Source of the DNA: Zhengitettix transpicula
Taxonomy: Eukaryota > Arthropoda > Insecta > Orthoptera > Tetrigidae
Reading direction: 5' to 3'
Assembly (NCBI GenBank): GCA_037074705.1
Contig: CM073593.1
Location: forward strand, 100,649,738-100,713,737
DNA: 64,000 nt
Shown: positions 1 through 11,600 of the stretch, piece by piece
Layout: each line of letters starts with the position of its first letter
How positions within the stretch are numbered: position 1 is the first letter of the stretch
The notes under the pieces: generated by a model
The model's input: only the letters and a program-made list of their open reading frames with translations
The model's database searches: none
Told to the model about the DNA's origin: nothing
Made by a program: the position numbers and the translations under genes

Positions 1-3000
1 AATAGTATGTAACACAAACGTACAAATATTATTAAATTAAAATCAAGTCGATCTTAAAAAACAAGCCACATTTGTGAAGACAAAAACTATTCCTAAATAT
101 ATGATAACCTTAAAATGCATTACACGTTAAGTGAATTTAATTAAAGGAGTTACATCCTTAAATAAATAAATAAAATTAAAAAATGCCTCAAAACAATATG
201 TCACTTCAAAATAAGAAAAAAAACACAATTTTAAAAAATTCTGATTTTACTGAAATGTTTGTTAAAATATTTTATTAAAAAATGTTATAACTACTTTTAA
301 CCACCAAGATGCCAGTCCAATTAAAAATATACTAATTGATAATGTAAATATTTATATTATGAGAAATGTTTTTAATTCAAAGTAAATATTACTGTTTTTC
401 AAGAAAATCTGGTAATTTCCAAATTGAAATAGATTTTAAGGAGAAACAAAATATATAATAAGTAACTTTAGGGAAAGAGAAGTTAGCAGGCATTATAAAG
501 ATGTACACATGGCTAGCAAACACTGATAAGAATAGGTAGGGAAGAAATGAATCACAATAAATAAATAAGACAATTTTAGAATGTTGGATGATGAGGAAAG
601 TTCTGAGCTATGAAAAGTTTGGTACAGGATGTAACAAAGGAGAAGTTGTGGCATGAGGAGGTTTTAGAATATAAAAATGTTTTTAAACAGGTTGTCATGT
701 AATTGTAATCAACAATCATAACATAACAATATATCATAGAAGAGGGAACTTAAAATCCTGGTTCTGCCAAGAAATATTCTCTTTTACATAATTTGAATAT
801 TAATCTGAAACTGTCAAATAAAATTATTGACTTCACATGTTAATTACAGCTGGCATTTCTTTCCTATTTGAGGTCCTTGCACAAACACATGAACCAAATT
901 GTTGGTCAGAAACTGCATGATTAAAGAACTGTGAAACATTTTAAGAGATGATGTAGCAAAACAACAGTATTTTTACTGACAATAATAGCTATTACCTTTA
1001 ATTTCTTGGTACGAAATAATTTTAAGTTCATCACATTCTGATAAAATTGCTATTATAGTTTTATGAGAACTGTGAGAGAAAATAGTTTGTTATTCACAAA
1101 AGTAACAAACAGCTAAAATAATTGTGCTTATTAGAAAAAGTAATTCATTGCATTGATAAAAATAATATGTATTAAGAGTAAAAGAAATAAATAAATTCAA
1201 AATATCTAAAATATTGTTTTCTGCTTCATTGAGTATATAAATAAAAGCTAGTTAAAAATTATGTAGGTTTCTAGCATAGCAATTACTTTCATCAACAAAG
1301 TAAACATACGTATGACTCGTGTACCTTACAATAATGCACATAAAATATTAAATTCTTTCTTGTTAAAAGAACATAACAATTGGAATGGACTTTCTGTAGT
1401 TGACAACAGAAGAAACAAATCATTAAAGTTACAACATAGTTGTGTACTATTTCCTCACTCAACCAAAAGGCTGAATAAGATGCTAAAGGAAAAATATTAA
1501 CTTTCACTACAAAGTTATGTAGCAATGTGTGTGTGCTTCAGATAAACTATCTATTTTATTTTTTTAAAAAAATACCAGATAGAACAATAATACATTTGTA
1601 ACTGCATGTCTCCTGCTATATGTCCCGAGCAATAAAATACTGTCATACAAAAATAGCAAACATATTTATACATGTTTGTGATATTAGTTTAAAAGTTACT
1701 TCTAAGAATAAGTACAATCCTTTATTATATAAGTATAAAATAAAATATATTTCTGTTCAAGAGAGGTAATATTTACTCACATCCACAGCAAGATATTCGC
1801 ACTTGTCTAAAGCTACTTTGGTTCAAATTAGAAAGATTACACATTGCATTTGGTGAGCTTTTAAAGCCAAGTACAGTAGAATGAAACAAGCAATAAAATA
1901 TAAACAAATAATACATTGAAATAATTTTAATTTAAAATACACTGAAAAGAAAATTGTTGTCAATTATAGATGGTAATATCTTGATTTACCTTTAATACAG
2001 GATTTTAGAAGCTTTGATGGGTAGTTTGATATAAAATTAACAAATATGGTAACAGACAAATTAAATTAAGAAGTTTCTTCCATAATAAATGGCAAAAGCT
2101 TTTCAACTTACAATATTTATAATTAAGGAATGCTCCGTATTAAAATTTAAAACAAACAACAATCTGTATATTATAAAATATGTCATTAATAACAAGGTAA
2201 AATTGTACTACTGTACCTAAAAATATTTAGTATGCAACACCAACAGAATTGAGTTTAATGAAACTCGAATTATAAAAAAAAGATATTATTTAACAGATAT
2301 TGGAAAAATAATTCCAAAAACAAAATTTCAGGTTTCAACAATTTACAGAAATTAAAACAAAGAGAAACAAGATTTTCAATCTATATTTCAATCTAACGAG
2401 GAATAAAATATTTATCGTAACTTATAAATCTTTAAACATCAATTTTTATTCGATAGTCCACAACAGCATTATTAAATCATAAAACAATTGTATTGGCTAA
2501 ATGAATTTAGAAATGTAACAGTACCATGATTACGTGGACAGTTACCTTGATGATAGTTCACCAATTAGTTTTTCTACTTGAAACCAGAGAATTATTTCAG
2601 TAAAAAAGAAAGAAATCATATCAGAAGTTCTCAGTTTCCACGAGTACTGTAGTAAACTGTAACATATTAAGCAAGTGTTGGGTAATGATCTTGGCACTTC
2701 ATACTTGTCTAGAAATTTATGGTCTCATAAAAGATATGAATGTTGAAATAGAAAGTAAAACAACAATAGACAAATTTACACATTCAAGAATAGCATTTGA
2801 CATGACTGTGAATAAATATTTTAAAACAAACCAAAGTTATTCATTCCATTTCTAATAGAATCTAATTTTAGAAATTAATAGTTCAAGTCAGATATAAAAC
2901 GGCATATATAAATAAAATTACCCAACACTGGCAAGCTACATGACAAGAAATTTTAATAACAATTACAATATTAACAGTTTGTGTAAATATATATGCATAT

Positions 3001-3425
3001 GTGTATGTATACGTAAATGATTATACAAAAATAATAACTATTTAAGGTACATTGGTATTAAATCTTTTCAGAAGTGGGCAGAACGCCAACCGGAAATGCA
3101 ATTTTTCCAACTAACATTTACTATATTAAGGTATCAATTACCCTGAATGTCAGACATAATTCTAATCACTACCATTTCTAGAAACAATAAGAAAACAGAA
3201 CACAATGACCAATTAAAATATAGATTACGAAATTGAACCAAATTTGCGAGGTTTAATTTTCGTAAAATTTAACAACACTGACTAGTCACACTTAAAAGTG
3301 AAAGTTATGCTAATGATTGGAAGGAGGTAATGCATTACCGGCTAGTTTATTTGCTCTCCTTCAAGATGCAGAAAATATAAGATATGTTACTCAAAGTTAA
3401 ATCTACAGGCTTTAATTCTGCAAAG
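1..3425. other. AT-rich flank, probable 3' UTR/intergenic
   Basis: No coding exon, RNA gene or clear mobile element was recognised. The right part, just below the stop codon at 3426, is probably the 3' UTR of the minus-strand PR/PLAG-finger gene. Many AATAAA-like strings occur on both strands, as expected at this base composition, so no poly(A) site was chosen. Confidence 0.4.
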
Positions 3426-5650
3426 TCATGGTGGTGGTGGTTGCTGTTGCTGCTGAAAAGCCTGGTTAAAGCGAGGTAGTGGTGTAGGTGTCCCTGGAAC
3501 ATCCTCTGTAGATTCAAGCAATGATGCCATCATTTCAGACTGAGAAGCTGCTGCAGGGCTAGGGATGTCTAGAGAAGTGGCAGCAGATTCCATTAAATGC
3601 AAAATTTGTGAGGAAATGTTTGGATCAGATACTAAGCTCGCATCACTAGAGGACAAAAATCTGTGAAGTTCTTCTTGAACCTCTCCCGAACCTTCATCAA
3701 TGATGTCATCAGCTAAATGAGCTGCAGATGTTGAAGGCATTAGATTTAAATATTGACTTATATCAATTGACCCTTCGGCTTGAGAAATCCTTGGGGATGG
3801 AAATTCCAACTTCACATTACCAGTGTGTTCAAAAGGCTTATATGATGCTGTAGTTGGGTAAGGTGGAGGAGGTGGTGGTGGAGGTACAGAATGTGTATGT
3901 CCATAAACCAACTCAGTTAAAAGAGCTGCTTCAGATCCAGCAGATGTTTGAGGACGATGGTGCACAGTGCAAGTTGATCTATCTCCTGAGGACAGATGTG
4001 ATGGCTCTGATTTCAATATAATTGAATCACTATCTGGTGAAGATTCCTGCAACATTGCTTCTATAGATTGAGTTTTCAATGACTCCTGACTTTGGACCTC
4101 TTCATCTAAAATAATTACATCCTTGTCTTCTTTGATGTCACTGAAGGAGGTAGTGGGTCCACCCAACAGTGATGCATCATCACCTTCATATTCTAAATCA
4201 GAAGATACAGGTACAGTTTTGGAAGTTGAAGGTCTCGAAGGTGTGACATTACTTCTTCGAGAAGTGTCCATTGGCACTCGAACCCTTTTACCCCTACCTC
4301 GGGTCATTGGACCACTACCAGCTGTGTGATGGCTTTTCTTGATATGGCGTACCAAGTGATCTTTGCGCCCAAATCTTTGAGGACAGAATTGACACAAAAA
4401 GTCCCTCTTTCCAGTATGTACAACTAAATGGCGTCGAACATCTTTCCTTGTAAAGAATTTTCTTTCACAGTGATCACACCTGTACTTCTTATCAGAAGGA
4501 TTTTTCACTGTTCGTGAGCCAGCATGCACCTTTAGATGATAAACAATTTCCTCTTTTGTAGAAAACACTTTACCACACATTTTGCATTCTAAGTTACCTT
4601 CCTCAGCAGCATGAACTGCAACATGTTTTCTAAAGCTCAAAAAGGAGCTATACTCTTTCCCACAACCATCTCTTTCACAACGATAGGTTTTTTTTACAGG
4701 GCTATGAACTTTGACATGATTTTTTAAGTGGTCTTTACGATGAAACGTTCGTTCACAGACTGTACACCGATACCTACGCTCATCAGAATGTATTAAAACA
4801 TGCCGTACTAATTTAAACTTGGAAGAAAATGCCTTTTTGCACTGTGTGCATTCAAATGGTCGCTCCCCTGTGTGTGAATACATATGTTGGCTTAATTTAC
4901 CAGGGCTGCCAAATGCTTTTGAACATACGTGGCAAACGTGTCGCCCTGGTGAAGTCGTTGACTTAGCTGCTCTCTTACGTTCCATTAATAAACTAGCTTG
5001 ACTAGAAACTATTGCCCTTTGAATATTTTCTTCATTTTTAATATCTTTCTTACTCTTAAAAGTACTCATTCGACGTTTAACTTCATCTGTTGCAGATTTT
5101 CTGCCAGAACGGATATTGCGCTGACCTTCAATAGGACTTGTGTGCCCTTCCCAAGAACTACTCCTTAAACCTTGACGTGAAGTGCTTGGGAATGACAAAT
5201 CAGTTGTAAATAATTCTGAGCTGGAGGACTGTCTTGAATGCTGAGGATCATCCTCTACCATTTTTAAGGCACTTGCAACATTATGTATCATTTCACTACC
5301 ACTAAATTTTGCAACAGACCTTGTTTCTAACACAACATCACTCAACTCTTCCCTGATAACCACTTGCAGGGGCAAATCTGAACTAGTTTCTTGTTCTGAA
5401 AGTTTTGAAACATTGCTTTCAGAACTGTCTGGTACAACTGGATTTGATAGATTTTTATCTCCTTCTGAGGCCATTGCACTGACAGCAGGATTTCGTCTCC
5501 TCCTGCCCCGCCTGCTAGGGGCCAGAACAGCCTTGGTCAGGGAGGAGCTACAGATGCACACCGTCCGGGCTGTTGCCAGCTGCCGCTGGCACTTTGTGCA
5601 GGTGGGTTGAGGCCTAGGGCGCAGCTGCCTGGGAGGTGAGGATTCCTCCG
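3426..5650 (-). CDS. Terminal exon: seven PLAG1-like C2H2 fingers and acidic, P/Q-rich tail
   Basis: The frame is open from the acceptor (ttgcatag) at 5651 to the TGA at 3426-3428. The fingers lie at about 4934-4329; six have C-x2-C spacing and finger 4 has C-x4-C, and the last ends H-x4-H. The segment before the first in-frame ATG (5474) is GC-richer, encodes a Cys-containing stretch (CTKCQRQ) and a basic run (RRGRRRR), and has no stop back to the acceptor. That fits coding sequence but could be a 5' UTR. After the fingers come a basic patch (RGRGKRVRVP), KEDKDVIILDEE, which resembles a SUMO-interaction motif, and Psi-K-x-E/D sites (IKED, LKSE, VKLE). Vertebrate PLAG1 is known to be sumoylated. 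Binding to PLAG-like GC-rich sites is an inference from finger similarity. Confidence 0.9.
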
Positions 5651-8600
5651 CTATGCAAGATACCGAGAATATTATTATTCTAAATTTAAGCCTTGTAGAG
5701 GTTTATTTCTAGAGTTGTATACAGTTAACAAATGAGTAATGAATTAATTAAGGATACAAATATACAATGTTGGAATAATGTGTTGATGTTCCTCAAATCC
5801 ATCAGTGTAATTAACAATCCTGATCATGAAATGAAAATAAGCACAGTTTTAATGTACTTTTTCAAATATTAATGTGTTAATTTTACAACAATCATCAAAA
5901 ATACACACTAAGGCAATTCAAGTAGGTTTTAATATTCCTTAAAGTCATAATAAATATCAAAATATGTAATAGAAAGAATAAAATAAAATTGAAAAACATG
6001 CACATACAAACTTTTGTGACGTATACTTTACCCAACACTATGAACAATCTTTACTCGACATTAACTTTATTATAAAAATAGCAAAACTATTAAATTCCTC
6101 ATAATCTTAAGAAATTTCTGCTCATGTGAAGTTATTTATCATTCAATCACTTCACACATCAAACATATTTTTATGGTATATTGACAAATGGGAAATAACA
6201 TATAACCATTTCTAGCCTCTTACCAATTATCTCCAAGAAATTTAGGAATGAAAAGTAAATATAAATTAATAACACCTTAGTTAAAATATTAGGTTGCAGT
6301 TAAATTACAAGATAGTTCTGTATATTCAAGTTAGAAGAATTTACATTGAAAAGTCTTCTAGGCACAGTTTCTTTCACTAAACCAATTTTAATCTTATTTT
6401 CTTTATTTAATAAATATATTCTTTTGCAATCCCATAGGTTATCAAAGTGAGAATAACAATAAATCAATTCAATGACACACATTCAATAAATATTGATAAT
6501 TTCCACCAATTTTTAATGCCATGTAATTGGACGTCAATCCAGGTAGTTACTATTTATGTCTTTGGAAATTTGCTTGTTAAATCTGTCAAATGGTTGTTCT
6601 CTTTGTGACTTATAAACCCTTGATATCTTTGTACATCAGCCACACAATGTGTAATTACTGCTTAAATTCCTCTACATACATAAACCCTATCCTACTTCTC
6701 AGTCATTCCAATGCAATTGATTGACTTCCTCAAAATGGTTCATTCCATATTTTGTGTAATTTGAATATGCTCATCAAGTAATTCATCAGACTCTTTCCCT
6801 ATTGCGTAGGCATCTTTTTTTTTCTTCTTGGCAAGTGTCACAATTTTCCATTGCTCTCCCACAATAAAAATTTGGTTATATTTATGAACTAACCTAAGTA
6901 AAAAGTAAAAATACTGATACAGTATTCCTATTATACCAGTTAAAAATTCTCTAACTCTATGTAGTTAGTAGTACATTAAACTCTACTGTGTCACTATGGT
7001 ATTAATTAGTAGTTTAACATACTTATAAATAGTGGTTTTTATATGTTGCACTGCGAACTTTAATAGAAAAATGCCAGAAACAATTAGTACCTGGCTAATA
7101 TAACAATGAATAAAAATCACTCTTCATACAATAACATGAAGATTATCTCCTGTAATGAACACAAGTCAGTCTTAACTCGTAAACAAAAAGCATTCCGATA
7201 GAGATCTAGCATTACTTGGAATATATACTGCATTCAGAGATTTTCTGAGGTGTCTTATGTTCTCTTCCAACTTTCTGGAAGTCATAATTAGATGTGAGTG
7301 GGTGTTGGAAAATATTGAGAGTGAAAATAAGAATTTCTGTGTTCCAACATTACAGTTTTCAGTCAACATAAAGGGCGATTGCATATACAACAATCAAATG
7401 TATGGCAATTAAGTGAGGAACAAAGTATTAACACTTGATGACTTGTTCAATCTGAGTAGAAGTACTATAAAAAATATTTTCTGAAGAAAAAAGTGAAATT
7501 ACTTAATGAGTAAATTGAAGCACTTACCAAAAAGTTAAAGACCAATGGAGTCTAATGGAGATCAGTGCTATTATTGAGATATTGGAAATACCTTCTGTTT
7601 TTTGTAGAGGCGTGGTTCCCATGCAGGCGGCATATTCCTTGGCGTACCACACACGTAACTCCTCCCCAGCAGCAATATCCTGCAGCACATTGCACACTCT
7701 TCAGCTCTTCTGCAAAGTTATATTTTATAACTTAAATACTTCTACAGTACAGCGAACAATGATTTGACATAGGTCATTGGTGAAAATTACCATTTCTGTT
7801 TTCCAACTTGCTGAAAATTTTCTATATCATTGTAGAAACTTGACAAAGTCCATTTACTGTTAACCCGCTATCTTTATCATAAGTTTATTATCATTTAGCA
7901 ATTGCGTTTTAAAACAGTCTAGGTATTTTCTAACAACACAGTTTACAATTTTTGAAATGAAAATATAAAATGTCTGTGTCAAAAGTGTACTAATTAAATA
8001 AATAAATAGCCAAATAACAGTTAAAAATAAACGTTAATTAAATACCACACAATATTTCTACAATTCTTGTTGCTTTAGTCATGTGATTAAAAAAAATGCA
8101 TGAGCCATGAGAACTAAACAATGCTCAGACCAGGTGATTGCAGAAACATTGTGAGGTTTTTATGTACGACGTTTTTGGTCTGTTATTTGATTATTTTATT
8201 TATTTAACATGGTGTATACCTTTATAAATTAGAATCAACTATTGTTGCTATTAAAGTTCAGGGTAAACAAATTAAAATGAAAGAATCTGGGTTCTAAGTA
8301 GCTGTCATATGCACTTCAAAGGTTATTGTTACTAAACGTCTCGGTTAATGTTAAAATCAAAAGTTTCATTATTTCATTATTGAAGTAATTACTAAAATTG
8401 AAAAGGAAAGAATCTAAAGTGTTGGCAATAAGTAAAAGCCTTCTCAGTGTCACCGCAAGGAAATACATTAAAAAATTCTAACATTACAATGTTACATCAT
8501 GAACTGTACGAAATACCAGAAATGATACTCTAAATGTATAAAAGTAAATAAATTAGAACTGTCTGTCAACATTTAATTGTTCAATTCTGGCTAATAGTAC

Positions 8601-11600
8601 ATATGGCACAGTAATATAAAGGCTAATGATAAACATCCTTTGGTAGAAAATTTCATCTTTATACATGGTAAGTTGCATAGAATCACAATTTGTTGGCAGA
8701 AACTATAAGTCAAAAATGCGTAAGAAGTTTGCCCATAACGTTGCTAATAAATATATGTCATGAGAAATAGCATGGCATGTTGGATGTGCAGTAGGCAAAC
8801 GATAAGTTGGAGGGGAGTAATGTCATCAGATGGGAACTCCATCTTGGAGAAATGGCACTATTATTCTTAAAAACATGATATATTCTTACTATTGTGATAT
8901 TCAGACAACAGAACGATCTGTGTTCATAACATGACTTAACTTTTACAGATACGTTTTTTGGTGCTCAACCTATCCTGAATTGAACACAATATATTTCCTC
9001 ACATCAATTTTTTCAGAAAAGTTTTTACACTATCAAGTTTCTGTAACAAAGGTTCAGGTTAAAGTGAGCTCTGGCCTTCCCCCACTACAACTGCAGGGCA
9101 GTGGCCCACTTTGCATTGTATTTTGACATGACTAGTTGTTTCTATCCAGCTATACACGTTTTTACTTCATACATTATAATATCCAAAGTTCTTTCTCTGA
9201 TCACTCAACGCTGAGCATCATTTTAAAATGATATTGAAGTGATACAATTTCTCACTTGTTCCTTTAGTTTTATTTGATTAAATAACAGAGAAGTTATGTT
9301 GTTTAAAGCTTTAAGTCCCACAAATTATACTTTTGACAACCTATTCTCCATTTACATTAAGGAAACACAATATTAAATCAAAATTTAAGGTAGTAGTTAC
9401 TTTTGAATTTCTATAAGTTATTTGTTATGCCTATGCAGCGGACATTAATTATGTAACATCAAATTGGTCTTAAATATTCATAAATACTGATTCACACATT
9501 ACATACACAATGAATTAGACTTATAATGTAAATAACAAACTTAATAGGACATTAAAAATTTTATAGCATGAGAAAACCAAAAACTATTTTCTAAACTTAC
9601 ATTTATGTAAAAGTTTACACACAATTGGAACAATAGAATCAGTGTACTTTGTAAAAGAAAAGAGTAAAGATTTATCAAAATCTGAAACTAGATACGGTCT
9701 TTTCTTACATATTTGAAGATTCAAGACTACTGGTTTAGTTAACCACATTTTCCATAGTCCAATTAGTAGAAGTGGAAGTTGAAACTATAGGACAGTGCAA
9801 AGGAAGATATTTAAGAAATAGTGTAAAAGTTGGATATGATCTTGAAAATGTTAAATCATGCATGGTGGAAAACAGTAATGTTGTATTCAGTGGAATGTTT
9901 AGAGCAACAGCAAAGACCCTATGCACTCATATAGGCTTGGACTGCATCATCACAGCTCTAGAAATACACCTGTTGCACATTTAATTACATTGATCAGGTA
10001 AAATTTGGGAGATTGTAGTTTGTGAGGAAAGACAAGGTTCTTTAGACTGAGTGACACAACTTTGAAGGAGGAATTATTGTGATATTGAATAAGTGATGTA
10101 CTTGTTTGCAAATGTAAAATGGATTGAGAGAAGTGAATGTTTTATTAATACAGAGCTCTTGAGTTATGAATCAGACTTAAGGTTAATATTGGTAGAAGCC
10201 AAAATGTGTATCTGCTTGTATAGTAGAATAAACTGTGCTTTGTATAATTCATTTTTATAATTGATGACAAAATGACCATAAGCTAAAAAAAATAAGCTGA
10301 AGAAGGAAAATAGGTATGAAAACAACCAAACAAATTAAGGATATGGTGGGTGCCAAAGAAAAGACCAATCAGACAACATTCCACCAGGTTTTAGTTCCAA
10401 ACAGGTTGACACCTAGTGAGACAAAAGTAGGCTACCGACTCTCCCAAAAGAGAGAAAGGACACCAGAGAACCATATCCCTGAAGGTCTTATGGAAATGGA
10501 CTCCTCCTTCCAAATAACAACCATCTTCCATTCCATTCTCCCCCTCTTCCCTTCCTGCAAGTCAAAGATGTAAGTGTAAATGATGATTACAGTTAATTGT
10601 AGTTTCTGGAAGGCTATGTATATTTTGTAATTTACTGGTAAGGAAACTATGAAAATTGTTGGTATTCTGACAGGATTAAGCAAATTATACAGTGCTTATT
10701 CAGACAAAATTTGGAATACAATACAAGCATTTATATTATTTCTCGTGGGGAAAATAGTTTTGACTTATGACCATATCCCATATGTAATTGAGTAAGATAA
10801 AGGAAATCCATAACTATTAATTTCTGTACAGAACTAAAGGCTGAAAAATTAACTACATGACACGTAACCCACAAACAAAAGAAACTTTAACTCAATCTCT
10901 ACTAACACTCATTAACTATATACACTCCTGTACAAAATAAATCAAGGTTATTTTTCCCAAAATGACAATGACACTATGCTGCCAACAGTTACCGTATACA
11001 ATAAAAGATATAATAATTAAGAGATGTCATTACTGATCAGGACAGAAACTCAAAAGTTCGTGGATTCATTAGAAAAATAGAAGAACCATATTATGTATGT
11101 AATTTATTATAATCTGAAAGCATATAGCTACATGAAGAGACAAAGTACTAAGAAAATAAAACTTGTGACTTTCTGATTATTGATTCAAGAAATATACCCT
11201 ATAACTTTAAGGTAAACGATAACTTCTAACACTGATATACATGTAAATTTTCTTTACCACTACAAGAATATATGGTGATATTACCCATCTTTGAAAGCAG
11301 GCTAGAATGAAGTATTTGAACTAAAGAAAGCAGAAAAGCATGGATGTTACACTGCCAGATCCAGCTGCACAGGCTGTCCAATGCATTTCCCATCATAAAG
11401 AGCATGTCCATAACACCAAACAAATATTTAAATAGGCTTCCAGGTAAACAGTTATAACAGTTTACTATTGTAAGTAGAGATTAAATCTAGAAGCAGATTT
11501 CACTTAAGTATTCGTCAAGATGAATCACAATAAATGAATGAAATACACATTTTTAATTGATCCTAATAACAACAACCATCAGCATGAATAAAGGACCACA

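Noticed and set aside
5474..5561. Start of the finger protein at a GTG at 5561.
   Set aside because: GTG is not a normal nuclear start. The real choices are the in-frame ATG at 5474 or read-through from the upstream PR exons.
10316..10683. Overlapping open frames on both strands.
   Set aside because: No domain, no splice context matching the PR-domain gene, and different frames on opposite strands; treated as chance.
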